A stretch of 64,000 nt of DNA from Alphaproteobacteria bacterium (GTDB lineage: Bacteria > Pseudomonadota > Alphaproteobacteria > Caulobacterales > Maricaulaceae). The notes beneath the pieces are model-generated. The model did no database searches and was not told the origin of the DNA. It saw only the letters and a program-made list of their open reading frames with translations. The translations under genes and the position numbers were made by a program. The stretch lies in NCBI GenBank assembly GCA_024742735.1, contig JANSXV010000001.1, forward strand, positions 682,001 through 746,000, written 5' to 3'. Below are positions 29,431 through 37,820 of this stretch, piece by piece (the first letter of the stretch is position 1; each line of letters begins with the position of its first letter).

Positions 29431-30603
29431 TTATGACGCGATCCGGGCGCGGTGCGCGAGTGCCGCAGCGCAACAAAGTCCGGCCAATGACGGGATCGCC
29501 ATCAGGGCGAAGCCGCCCTGGCCAAGGGCCGAGTACGCAAAGCCCGACGCATAGGTCGCCGCCGCCAGCACCAGACCGCCGCCCAGGGCGGAGTTCACCG
29601 CCTGGGCCGTAGCCGCATAGCGCGACGGCGCGTGGGCGGTCGCATAGCGCAGGAATCCCAGATAGGTCGCTCCGAAGCTGAAGGCGTGCAGGAGCTGAAG
29701 CGCAAACAGCACCGGCAGCGGCGGCCCGAAGGCCAGCGCGATCCAGCGCACCACCGCCGCCGCGCCGCCCAGCGCCATGAGCATGGGCGGGCTGATATGG
29801 CTGAGCTGGCGTGCGCTGAGCTGGAAGAAGACGATCTCGGCGGCCACGCCCGTAGCCCACAGCGCGCCCACATAGGCCGACGGCACGCCGGCGGCCTGCC
29901 AGGCCACCGCAGAGAAAGCGTAGTAAAAGCCGTGAGCGGCCTGGATCAGCGCCGACGCGGCGAAGGCCAGCGGGAGACCGGCCGCCGTCAAAGCCGTGAT
30001 GAGCCCGCCGGCCGGCGTCTCGCCCCTCGCTGCCGCCTGAGTTCTGCGGCCTTCCGGCAGGAGTAGCGCCGTGCAAACCGCCAGCGCGGCCCCCAGCAGC
30101 GTCCAGTAAAGCGCCGCCTCCCCGCCGTAGACCCCGATCAGGGCGCCGCAGCCCAGATTGCCGAGAATGAAGGCAGCCGACCCGACGGAGCGGGGCGGAC
30201 CGAAGGCGAAGCGCCTCCGGCTGGCCTCGTTCATGGCGAAGGCGTCAATCACCGGAACGACGCCGGAGAACGCCCCTCCGGCCAGCAGCGCCAGGGTCAC
30301 GATCGCCCAGGGTGAACTTGCCGGGATGTGCGCCAGGAAGATCAGCAGCGAGCCCAGCGCGAAGCCGAGCACAGCATGTCTGCGCTTGGCCATGCGGTCG
30401 GCGAGCGCGGCGCCGAGCGGGGCCGCGATCACCCGGCCCGCCATGGCCGCGCCGGCGGCGAGCCCGATCAGCTCCGGCGTCAGGCCGCGGGCCTCGTACC
30501 AGACCGGCATGTAGGGCAGATAGGCGCCGAAGCCGAAATAGAAGGCCCCGAAAAACAGCGCGAAGCGCGTCGAGCGCGGCAGGGAGGCGAGGCGCGGGAT
30601 CAT
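29431..30603 (-). CDS. MFS transporter (MFS_1-like, HcaT/LacY-type)
   Basis: A 390-residue major facilitator with about 12 spans. RFALFFGAFYFGFGAYLPYMPVWYEARGLTPELIGLA at the N-terminus and LADRMAKRRHAVL in loop 2-3 match the MFS_1-like group that includes the phenylpropionate carrier HcaT. The central loop contains PEGRRTQAAARG. The substrate cannot be inferred. It lies 50 bases upstream of mlaE on the same strand and is divergent from the glycosyltransferase gene. Confidence 0.88.
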   Translation of the reverse strand: MIPRLASLPRSTRFALFFGAFYFGFGAYLPYMPVWYEARGLTPELIGLAAGAAMAGRVIAAPLGAALADRMAKRRHAVLGFALGSLLIFLAHIPASSPWAIVTLALLAGGAFSGVVPVIDAFAMNEASRRRFAFGPPRSVGSAAFILGNLGCGALIGVYGGEAALYWTLLGAALAVCTALLLPEGRRTQAAARGETPAGGLITALTAAGLPLAFAASALIQAAHGFYYAFSAVAWQAAGVPSAYVGALWATGVAAEIVFFQLSARQLSHISPPMLMALGGAAAVVRWIALAFGPPLPVLFALQLLHAFSFGATYLGFLRYATAHAPSRYAATAQAVNSALGGGLVLAAATYASGFAYSALGQGGFALMAIPSLAGLCCAAALAHRARIAS

Positions 30604-30714
30604 AACGCGCCGGTGTAGACCGCGCCGCAGCGCACATAAAGCGCTGCATGAGCTTCAAGGTGAACACTGTTTGCTCTTGGCCTTGGGCGGCGGCGCCTAT
30701 AGCTTCGCGCGCCG

Positions 30715-31983
30715 ATGAAAGACGCCCTCGCCTCTCCCTCAGCCCACGGACCCTTGCGCGTCCTCGTGGCCAGCTACCGGTCCAACCCGCACACGGGCGG
30801 CCAGGGCATTTACGTGCGTGCGCTGTCGAAGGCGTTGATGGAGGCGGGGTGCGAGGTGACGGTGGTTTCCGGCCCGCCTTATCCTGAACTCGACGACGGC
30901 GTGGCGCTGGAGCGCCTGCCTTCGCTGGATCTGTTCGCCGAGGCCAACGCTTTCCTGGCGCTGCGCGCCGGCACGCTCTTCAACACCGCCGACCGGATCG
31001 AGTGGCTGGCCCATAACACCGGCGCGTTCGCAGAGATGTTCAGCTTCGCCTGGCGCCTGGACCAGTTCGTGCGGGACAATGCCGGCCGGTTCGACGTTGT
31101 CCACGACAACCAGACCCTGGCGCCGGCCATGGTGCGGGTCGACCAGGTTCTGCCCGTCGTCACCACCCTGCACCATCCCATCGCCATCGACCGGGATTTC
31201 GCCATCGCGGGCGCGGCGAACTGGTGGCGCCGGGCGCTGACAGCACGCTGGCATTCCTTTGTGGACGTCCAGGCGAAGGCCGCCCGACGCCTGCCGCGCT
31301 TCCTGGCGGTCAGCGAGGCAGCGCGCACGAGCTATGCGGCGCGGTGCGGGGTGGATCCATCCAAAGTGACGGTCAGCCTTAACGGTGTAGACCACGCCAC
31401 GTTCTGCCCCGATCCGTCCGTCGCGCGGGAGCGCGATCACATCGTCACGCTGGCCAGCGCCGACGTGCCCATCAAGGGGCTCGACGTGCTCATCGACGCC
31501 CTGGCTGTGTTGAAGGCGCGCGGACGCGAGCCGCGCCTGACCGTCATCGGCGCCCTGCGCGAAGGCCCCGCCAAGCGCGCCCTGGAGCGCACCGGCCTGA
31601 TGGATCAGGTGACGTTCAGATCCGGCCTGTCAAACGCCGATCTGGTCGATCTGTACCGGCGCGCCGGCGTGTTCGTCTCCGCCTCCCGGTTTGAAGGCTT
31701 TGGCCTGCCCGCCGCCGAGGCCATGGCCACCGGCGCGCCGGTGATCGTGTCAGACGGCGGCGCTCTGCCGGAAGTGGCGGGCGAAGCCGGGATCGTCGTG
31801 CCCGCCGGACAGTCCGAGCCGCTGGCTGATGCGCTGGGCCGGGTTCTCGGCGATGACGCCCTGCGCCGGTCCATGGGCGAGGCCAGCCTGGAGCGCGCAC
31901 AGAATCAGTTCCGCTGGGACAAGCACGCCGCCGCCGCGATCGCGCTCTACCACGAGGCGCTGGAGGCGCGCGCGCCGGCATGA
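30715..31983 (+). CDS. Family 4 glycosyltransferase
   Basis: A 422-residue GT-B enzyme of family GT4. The N-terminal acceptor domain has the glycine-rich NPHTGGQGIYVRALSKALMEAG loop. The C-terminal donor domain has the EX7E motif (E327 and E335 in FEGFGLPAAEAMATGAPVI) followed by DGGALPEVAGEAGI. Donor and acceptor are unknown. A TATAGC element at 30698-30703 would start transcription only a few bases before the ATG, so the mRNA may be almost leaderless. The stop overlaps the next gene by 4 bases, first of three coupled genes. Confidence 0.92.
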   Translation: MKDALASPSAHGPLRVLVASYRSNPHTGGQGIYVRALSKALMEAGCEVTVVSGPPYPELDDGVALERLPSLDLFAEANAFLALRAGTLFNTADRIEWLAHNTGAFAEMFSFAWRLDQFVRDNAGRFDVVHDNQTLAPAMVRVDQVLPVVTTLHHPIAIDRDFAIAGAANWWRRALTARWHSFVDVQAKAARRLPRFLAVSEAARTSYAARCGVDPSKVTVSLNGVDHATFCPDPSVARERDHIVTLASADVPIKGLDVLIDALAVLKARGREPRLTVIGALREGPAKRALERTGLMDQVTFRSGLSNADLVDLYRRAGVFVSASRFEGFGLPAAEAMATGAPVIVSDGGALPEVAGEAGIVVPAGQSEPLADALGRVLGDDALRRSMGEASLERAQNQFRWDKHAAAAIALYHEALEARAPA

Positions 31984-32702
31984 TGGTCACCCTCGATCTT
32001 GACGCGCTGGACCTGAAGGACGGCCAGCGCGTGCTGGACCTCGGCTGCGGGCGAGGCCGGCACAGCCATGCCTTCTACTGGCACGCGCGCGCGCTAGACG
32101 TGGTCATGCTCGACCTCAGCCTTGAAGACGTGAAGGTGGCTGTGGACGGGTTTTTCGATCTGCCCCCGCCGCCGCAGGAGCCGCCGCGCAGCGCGGTCTG
32201 GACGGTGGGCGACGCTGAACGTCTGCCCTTCCCCGACGCCAGCTTCGACGTGGTGATCTGTTCTGAAGTGCTCGAGCACCTGCCCGATGTGGACGTGGCG
32301 CTGGCGGAGATCACCCGCATCGTCAAACCGGGCGGTAAGTTCGCCTGCTCGGTGCCGCGGTACTGGCCGGAAGCCATCTGCTGGGCCCTGTCGGAGGGCT
32401 ATCAGAACACGCCCGGCGGCCATGTGCGCATCTTCAAGGACGCAGAGTTGAAGCGCCAGGTGGAGGGGTTCGGATTTAGATCCTATCGCCGGCATTGGGC
32501 CCACGCCCTGCACAGCCCCTACTGGTGGCTGCGTTGCGCCAAGTGGGACCGCCAGGAGGACAGCCGCATGGTCGCCGCCTATCGCAAGCTGCTGGAATGG
32601 GACCTGTTGCAAAAGCCCCGCCTGACCCGCTGGACCGAAGCCGCGCTGAACCCGGTTCTGGGCAAGTCGGTGGCGCTGTATTTCGACAAGGACGCCGCAT
32701 GA
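31980..32702 (+). CDS. Class I SAM-dependent methyltransferase
   Basis: A 240-residue methyltransferase with motif I VLDLGCGRGRHSHAF (about 18-32), the acidic AERLPFPDASFDVVICSEVLEHL segment and post-motif EITRIVKPGGKFACSVPRYWPE. The C-terminal half is unusual in its Trp/Tyr/His content (YRRHWAHALHSPYWWL), suggesting a large hydrophobic or glycolipid substrate. It overlaps both neighbours by 4 bases (ATGA at each end), so it is translated together with the glycosyltransferase and the toroid protein. Confidence 0.9.
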   Translation: MMVTLDLDALDLKDGQRVLDLGCGRGRHSHAFYWHARALDVVMLDLSLEDVKVAVDGFFDLPPPPQEPPRSAVWTVGDAERLPFPDASFDVVICSEVLEHLPDVDVALAEITRIVKPGGKFACSVPRYWPEAICWALSEGYQNTPGGHVRIFKDAELKRQVEGFGFRSYRRHWAHALHSPYWWLRCAKWDRQEDSRMVAAYRKLLEWDLLQKPRLTRWTEAALNPVLGKSVALYFDKDAA

Positions 32703-33802
32703 GCCCGCGCGCCCTGTCCCTCGGCGTCGATGTCGCTGCGTGCGCGGACCGCATCGAGGCGCTGCAGAAGCGCGACGGGTCCATTCCCTGGATCGAGGCG
32801 GGCGTCTGGGATCCCTGGAACCACGGTGAAAGCGCCATGGCGCTGGCGGTCGCGGGCCGGGACGCCGCAGTGGAAGCCGCGCTGGACGCCCTGGCCGACC
32901 GTCAGGAAGCCGATGGCGGCTGGACCGGGGAGCTGGGCGCAGGCATTCCCATGGACGAGACCGGTGAGCGCATCGCCCCGCCGGAAATTCCCGTCACCGC
33001 GCGCGACACCAATTTCACCGGATACGCCGCCGTCACCGTGCTGCGTTGCGCGCTGGCGCTGGACGCCCCGCGCCTGATCGCGCGCCATGAGCAGATGGTG
33101 ACGCGCGCCCTGGACTGGGTGGCGGCGCGCCAGCGCGACACTGGCGATATCGTCTGGCGCGACCCCGATCCCGATCAGCCCCTCGATCAGGTTGACTCCC
33201 TGCGCGCGGGCAACGCCTCGCTCTACAAGAGCTTCGAGGCGGGGCTTCGCATCGCCGACGCCCTAGGCCGCAAGAAGCCGTTGTGGGCGCGGGCGCGCAA
33301 ATCCATCGCCAGCGCCTTCGCCCACCGGCCCGAGGTGTTCGACCGTAAGGGCGTGGACCGCACCAGCTACGCCATGGACTGGTATTATCCGGTCCTGACC
33401 GGCGCGATCCCCGGCCCCGCCGGGGTGCAGCGACTGAACGAGGGCTGGGACCGCTTCGTGGTCGCCGATCTGGGATGCCGCTGCGTGGCCGAGGAGCCCT
33501 GGATCACCGCCGCTGAAACCGCCGAGCTTGCGCTCGCCTGCCTGACGCTGGGCCGCCGGGAGACCGCGCGCGGCCTGATCGCCGACCTCGCCTCTCTCGC
33601 GAAGGGCGGGGACGGCTACTGGATGGGCTGGCAATTCGAGCTGGGCATGATCTGGCCGAAGGAGCGGCCGGGCTGGACGTCGGGCGCCGTAGTCCTCGCA
33701 GCCGATGCGCTGGAGGGGCTGAGCCCGGGGTCAGACATGCTGATCCGCCACGCCCGGCCCGACGCCTGGCTCAAACCCGGCGCAGAAACTCGAGCGTATT
33801 GA
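32699..33802 (+). CDS. Alpha-toroid protein resembling prenyltransferase/squalene-cyclase repeats
   Basis: A 367-residue protein with repeats of the alpha/alpha barrel shared by terpene cyclases and protein prenyltransferases: IEALQKRDGSIPW, ALADRQEADGGWTGE and ARQRDTGDIVW, plus VWDPWNHGESAMAL near residue 40. No QW catalytic Asp motif of squalene-hopene cyclase (DXDD) is visible, so a binding or unrelated enzymatic role is possible. ATG 32699 overlaps the methyltransferase stop. Its 3' end overlaps the convergent methyltransferase gene by 32 bases. Confidence 0.8.
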   Translation: MSPRALSLGVDVAACADRIEALQKRDGSIPWIEAGVWDPWNHGESAMALAVAGRDAAVEAALDALADRQEADGGWTGELGAGIPMDETGERIAPPEIPVTARDTNFTGYAAVTVLRCALALDAPRLIARHEQMVTRALDWVAARQRDTGDIVWRDPDPDQPLDQVDSLRAGNASLYKSFEAGLRIADALGRKKPLWARARKSIASAFAHRPEVFDRKGVDRTSYAMDWYYPVLTGAIPGPAGVQRLNEGWDRFVVADLGCRCVAEEPWITAAETAELALACLTLGRRETARGLIADLASLAKGGDGYWMGWQFELGMIWPKERPGWTSGAVVLAADALEGLSPGSDMLIRHARPDAWLKPGAETRAY

Positions 33803-34403
33803 CCCGCGTGATCGGCTCGAACAGGCCGGATTCGCACGCCAGCTTCCAGATCTCATAGGGCGGGCGCCCGCCATCTTCCGGGTTCGGAAACACGTCGTGG
33901 ATGGCCAGCGTGCCGCCGCGCGCCACATGACAGGCCCACGCGCGATAATCGGCCAGAGCGGTCTCCATGGCGTGGCCGCCGTCGATGAAGACGAAACTCG
34001 CCGGTCCGCCGAACGCCGCGCCGACAGCAGCGCTTGGCCCGATCACCGCGGCCACATGGGCCTCAAGATCGGCCAGCGCCAGCGTCCGGCGCAGGGCCGG
34101 CGCGGTGTCCACCCGTCCCAGCTCGGCGTCGAACAGGTCGGGGTCGTGATAACCCTCTCCCGGTTGATGCTCTTCGGAGCCGCGATGGTGATCGACGGCG
34201 AACAGGAACCGCTCGCAGGCGCGCGCCGCCCGGCCAAGATAGACGGTTGAGCGCCCGCACCAGCTTCCGATCTCCACAAACGGACCTGGCGCGGCGCTGG
34301 CGGCTTCCATGGCGCGCGCCTGCAGCGCCTCGCCCTCGTCCGGCGCCAGAAAGCCCTTGATGGTCTGGGGGTCGAGCGCGTCGCCCGGGATGGAAAGCGC
34401 CAT
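33771..34403 (-). CDS. Class I SAM methyltransferase (Methyltransf_24 type)
   Basis: A 210-residue protein with FVEIGSWCGRSTVYLG (42-57) as motif I and FVFIDGGHAMETALADYRAW with GGTLAIHDVFPNPE later, the pattern of the Methyltransf_24 family found in glycan and natural-product clusters. It faces the GT4-methyltransferase-toroid operon and overlaps its last gene tail-to-tail. The start ATG 34403 lies 3 bases after the stop of the next minus-strand lipoprotein gene, so transcription probably begins upstream of that gene. Confidence 0.87.
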   Translation of the reverse strand: MALSIPGDALDPQTIKGFLAPDEGEALQARAMEAASAAPGPFVEIGSWCGRSTVYLGRAARACERFLFAVDHHRGSEEHQPGEGYHDPDLFDAELGRVDTAPALRRTLALADLEAHVAAVIGPSAAVGAAFGGPASFVFIDGGHAMETALADYRAWACHVARGGTLAIHDVFPNPEDGGRPPYEIWKLACESGLFEPITRVNTLEFLRRV

Positions 34404-34406
34404 GAT

Positions 34407-35045
34407 CTAGCCGAACAGGCCGCTTCGTGCGGCCCAGCGGCGTTCGGCCAGAGCATCGGCGCCGCGCGCCAGGCCGATCTCGGCCTCGCGCAGGGCGGAC
34501 AGAGCGCTTGAAAAAGCCGCGTCTTCCTCTTCGGTCAGATCCGCCGCATCGCGCACGGCCCCGAAGAAGCCTTCAGCCCGGCGGACCGCGCCCAGCGCGC
34601 TTTCACTGGCGGCGATGTCGCGCGCAAGGCCGGCCTGAGTCAGGCGCCCGTCGGCGCTCGCCACCGCGATCGCCAGAACCGCCAGGCTTCGGGTGCGCTC
34701 GGCCAGCATCTCGACATCGGCCACGGCCGACCGGAATGGGGCGTCATGGCCTTCGATATAGGCTGAAACCGGGCTCGGCCGCTCCTGGGATTCATCGCCG
34801 CCGCCGATCAGGCGTCCAAGCATCGCACGGGCGGCCTCGGCCGGGTTCGCGCCTTGCGACCAGCCGCTATCCTCAACCAGCGCCGTCAATTCCGCGGCGG
34901 CGGCCCGCAGCGCGGCTTGCTGGGCCATGGCTTCGGACTCCACCGGGTCGGCCGCGCTCATGTCGATGGGCGCGGTGGTGCAGCCCGCACACAGCGCTGA
35001 AGCGAGAACGAAGAAAGATATGACGAATCCGGCGCGTGCAGCCAA
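34407..35045 (-). CDS. Putative lipoprotein, unknown function
   Basis: A 212-residue protein with a lipoprotein signal (GFVISFFVLASALCAGC, Cys about residue 22) and an otherwise helical, Ala/Glu-rich body (about 40-212). The only usable start is TTG 35045, with GGACC about a dozen bases upstream. It is followed after three bases by the Methyltransf_24 gene, so both form one transcript, driven by the promoter at 35104-35132. I recognise no family. Confidence 0.75.
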   Translation of the reverse strand: MAARAGFVISFFVLASALCAGCTTAPIDMSAADPVESEAMAQQAALRAAAAELTALVEDSGWSQGANPAEAARAMLGRLIGGGDESQERPSPVSAYIEGHDAPFRSAVADVEMLAERTRSLAVLAIAVASADGRLTQAGLARDIAASESALGAVRRAEGFFGAVRDAADLTEEEDAAFSSALSALREAEIGLARGADALAERRWAARSGLFG

Positions 35046-35103
35046 GGTCGGTCAGGTCCTTTCGGCGGTCCGGCGACGCCCCCCTCGGCGACGCTTTCAC
35101 AGT

Positions 35104-35132
35104 AGAATAAAACCGCATACTGTTCGGGTAAA
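35104..35132 (-). promoter_or_regulatory. Sigma-70-like promoter of the lipoprotein-methyltransferase unit
   Basis: On the minus strand TTTACC (35127-35132) and TATTCT (35104-35109) are 17 bases apart, each 4/6 to consensus, in an AT-rich stretch. The predicted transcript starts about 52 bases before TTG 35045. Confidence 0.55.
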
Positions 35133-35177
35133 CAAAAGGAAAATTCACAGGGACCGAAACGCGGCGATTTTTCAGAT

Positions 35178-36149
35178 ATGGATACTCACCGATCAACGCG
35201 GCGGCTGGGCCTTTATCCGCCCATCGAACCCTCCAGAAAGGGCCATCTCGACGTCGGCGACGGCCACGAGATCTACTGGGAGGAATGTGGGCGCCCCGAC
35301 GGATTGCCCGTCATCGCCCTGCATGGCGGCCCCGGCGGGGGCGCGGCCCCGGCCATGCGGCGCTTCTTTGATCCCAGGCGCTACCGCATTCTGATTTTCG
35401 ACCAGCGCGGCTGCGGACGATCCCTGCCCTTTGCGGAAACCCGCGACAACGACACGCACCGCCTGATCGCGGACATGGAGCTTTTACGGGCACAGTTCGG
35501 CGTCGATCAATGGGTCGTGTTCGGCGGAAGTTGGGGTGCGACGCTGGCGCTCGCCTATGCGCGCGCCCATCCTGATCGCACCAGGGCGTTGATCCTGCGC
35601 GGCGTGTTCGCCTGCACGAAGACAGAGCTGGACTGGTTCTATCGCGACGGCGCCAACCGGCTGTTCCCCGACGCCTGGGAGCGCTTCGCCGGGCGGCTGC
35701 GGCCTGAAGAGCAAAGCGACGTGCTGGCGGCCTATCACGCGCGCCTCCAGGACCCGGACCCGGCGATGCGCCGCGCCGATGCGCTGGAGTGGGCGCGCTG
35801 GGAGAGCGCCCTGATCAGCCTGCATGCCGATCCCTCCACGGCCAGCCCCGATCCGCGCCGGGCCGATGCCCTGGCGCGGATGGAGACCCACTATTTCGTC
35901 AATCACGGCTTCCTGGAGCGCGACGGGGTGCTGCTGGAGGATGTCGCCCACCTGGCCGACATTCCCGGCGCCATCGTTCAGGGCCGCTATGACATGGTGA
36001 CCCCGCCGGCGACGGCCTGGAAGCTGCACCAGGCCTGGCCGAATTCCTCCCTGAACCTGGTCCATGACGCCGGCCACGCCGCCGGCGAGCCCGGCACGGT
36101 CGACGGGCTGGTGCGCGTCACCGACGCCTTCGCGCGCCGCTTCGGCTGA
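35178..36149 (+). CDS. pip: Proline iminopeptidase
   Basis: A 323-residue alpha/beta hydrolase (S33) that removes N-terminal proline from peptides. HGGPGGG (49-55) forms the oxyanion region; S118 in GGSWG, D272 (GRYDMVTP) and H300 (HDAGHA) make the triad. Length and the WEECGRPDG start match the bacterial enzyme. No signal peptide is visible, so it is cytoplasmic. No clear ribosome site precedes ATG 35178. Confidence 0.95.
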   Translation: MDTHRSTRRLGLYPPIEPSRKGHLDVGDGHEIYWEECGRPDGLPVIALHGGPGGGAAPAMRRFFDPRRYRILIFDQRGCGRSLPFAETRDNDTHRLIADMELLRAQFGVDQWVVFGGSWGATLALAYARAHPDRTRALILRGVFACTKTELDWFYRDGANRLFPDAWERFAGRLRPEEQSDVLAAYHARLQDPDPAMRRADALEWARWESALISLHADPSTASPDPRRADALARMETHYFVNHGFLERDGVLLEDVAHLADIPGAIVQGRYDMVTPPATAWKLHQAWPNSSLNLVHDAGHAAGEPGTVDGLVRVTDAFARRFG

Positions 36150-36173
36150 GCTTCCCTCAACGCTGAAACGAAA

Positions 36174-36200
36174 CCGGCCCCGCCTGTCAGGCGGGGCCGG
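36174..36200 (-). terminator. Intrinsic terminator of the SNF transporter gene
   Basis: CCGGCCCCGCCT pairs perfectly with AGGCGGGGCCGG around GTC. On the minus strand it is followed by TTTCGTTTC, placing it after the transporter gene; the stem may also stop pip transcription from the other side. Confidence 0.75.
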
Positions 36201-36225
36201 ATCATCGTGACATCGTGCGGCAAGC

Positions 36226-37677
36226 CTAGCCGGAAACGTCGGCGCCGCCGATCAAAGGCAGCGGGATGCCAAAGGTCTCGGCGAGCCCGGACAGGATGAT
36301 CACGCCCACCGCGATCGGCGCCAGCCAGCGGATGGTGAAACGCCAGTAGGCGAAGAACTTCTCGCCCGCCTGAGGCAGCTCGCTCTGCATCAGCGCCTTG
36401 GAGACGACCCAGCCGGTGAACAGCGCGATCAACAGGCCGCCCAGAGGTAGCAGGAACTTGCCGGACACGGTGTCGAGCAGGTTGAAGAAGTCGCCCGACA
36501 TGGCGGCGGCGACCCCGAACAGGAAGATGATCGAGCCGAAGAACAGGGCCGACCCCACCCGGCCGAAGTCGGTGTGTTCCTCGCCGAAGGCCACGATCAC
36601 CTGGAGCAGAGAGATCGAGCTGGTCAGTGCAGCGATGAAGGCCAGCGCGAAGAAAGCCGTGCCGACCCACTGTCCGCCCGGCATCTGGGCGAAGGCGGCC
36701 GGCAGCGCCTCGAAGAATAACCCGGGTCCAGCCTGCGCCGACAGCTCGGCGAACAGGAAGACGAACGGAAAGATCGCAAGACCCGCAATGATCGCCACCA
36801 GCGTGTCGGCCCCGGCGATGATGCCGGCGGATTGGGGCAGGTTGTCTTCGCGGCTCAGGTAAGACCCGTAGGTGATCATGATGGCGCCGCCGACGCCGAT
36901 GGAGAAGAAGGCCTGGCCGAGCGCTTCGAGCACCGTATTCGGCGTGATCAGCGAGACCGTGTTCGCAGCGCCGAAGGACACGATGGCCTTGGCCTCCATG
37001 CCGGCGGCGATCTCCTCCTCGGTCAGGGAGAGATCCGGAACAAAGAGATAATTGACAGCAGCCCCGAAGTCCCCGGCGATCGCCCCGTAGATCACCATGC
37101 CCACGAGCGTGAGGAAGAAGAGCGGCATAAGCACGGTCACGACCCGCTCGATCCCCTTCGTCACGCCGAAGCAGACAATGCCGATGGTGACGACCATGAA
37201 GAAGGTATGCCAGCCGATCACAGCCCCGGTGTTGGCCGTCAGATCGGCGAAGACCGCGCGCGCGGCGTCCGGCTCCAGGCCCACGAACACGCCCTGCATC
37301 ATCTGCAGGACATAGGCCGCGACCCAGCCGGCCACGATCGAGTAGAAGCACAGGATCATCACGCCGCCGGCCATGCCGACCCAGCCGGCGATGGACCACA
37401 TCTCCGAAGCGCCGGCGTCGAACGCCATCTTGCGGGTCGAGCCGACTGCGCTGGCGCGGGCGTGGCGGCCGACGGACAGTTCCGCGATGAGGATCGGAAA
37501 GGCGATCAGCACGACGCAGATCAGGTAAACGATGACGAAGGCCGCGCCGCCGTTCTCACCGGCGGTGTAAGGAAACCTCCAGAAATTGCCCAGGCCCACT
37601 GAGGACCCGATGGCGGCCATCAGAAAGCCGAACCGGGTATTCCACGTACCGTGCGCGCTCGCGCCGCCCATCGCCAT
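36226..37677 (-). CDS. SNF-family sodium-dependent transporter (LeuT fold)
   Basis: A 483-residue neurotransmitter:sodium symporter homologue with about 12 spans. The N-terminal GSSVGLGNFWRFPYTAGENGGAAF is the family signature of span 1. Other matches are FFSIGVGGAIMITYGSYL in span 6 and LAFIAALTSSISLLQ in span 8. Substrates in bacteria are usually amino acids; the exact one is not inferable. It stands alone, with its own terminator. Confidence 0.93.
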   Translation of the reverse strand: MAMGGASAHGTWNTRFGFLMAAIGSSVGLGNFWRFPYTAGENGGAAFVIVYLICVVLIAFPILIAELSVGRHARASAVGSTRKMAFDAGASEMWSIAGWVGMAGGVMILCFYSIVAGWVAAYVLQMMQGVFVGLEPDAARAVFADLTANTGAVIGWHTFFMVVTIGIVCFGVTKGIERVVTVLMPLFFLTLVGMVIYGAIAGDFGAAVNYLFVPDLSLTEEEIAAGMEAKAIVSFGAANTVSLITPNTVLEALGQAFFSIGVGGAIMITYGSYLSREDNLPQSAGIIAGADTLVAIIAGLAIFPFVFLFAELSAQAGPGLFFEALPAAFAQMPGGQWVGTAFFALAFIAALTSSISLLQVIVAFGEEHTDFGRVGSALFFGSIIFLFGVAAAMSGDFFNLLDTVSGKFLLPLGGLLIALFTGWVVSKALMQSELPQAGEKFFAYWRFTIRWLAPIAVGVIILSGLAETFGIPLPLIGGADVSG

Positions 37678-37820
37678 ATGCCGTATCTCCCTCCCCCGGG
37701 ACCGGCCAGACGCTGGCGCGCGGCGGTCCGAATCCAGCCGCCCTTGCAGGTGCGGCGCATTGGCGCGGGAGGTTGGGCGATCCGCCCTGCCCGGTCAAGC
37801 GGCGGACGCCGCGCCTGCCC

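Noticed and set aside
35987-37399. Minus-strand open frame of 470 codons within the SNF transporter
   Set aside because: It is a different frame of the same strand; the transporter frame carries the family signature and membrane spans, while this one is Arg/Gly-rich.
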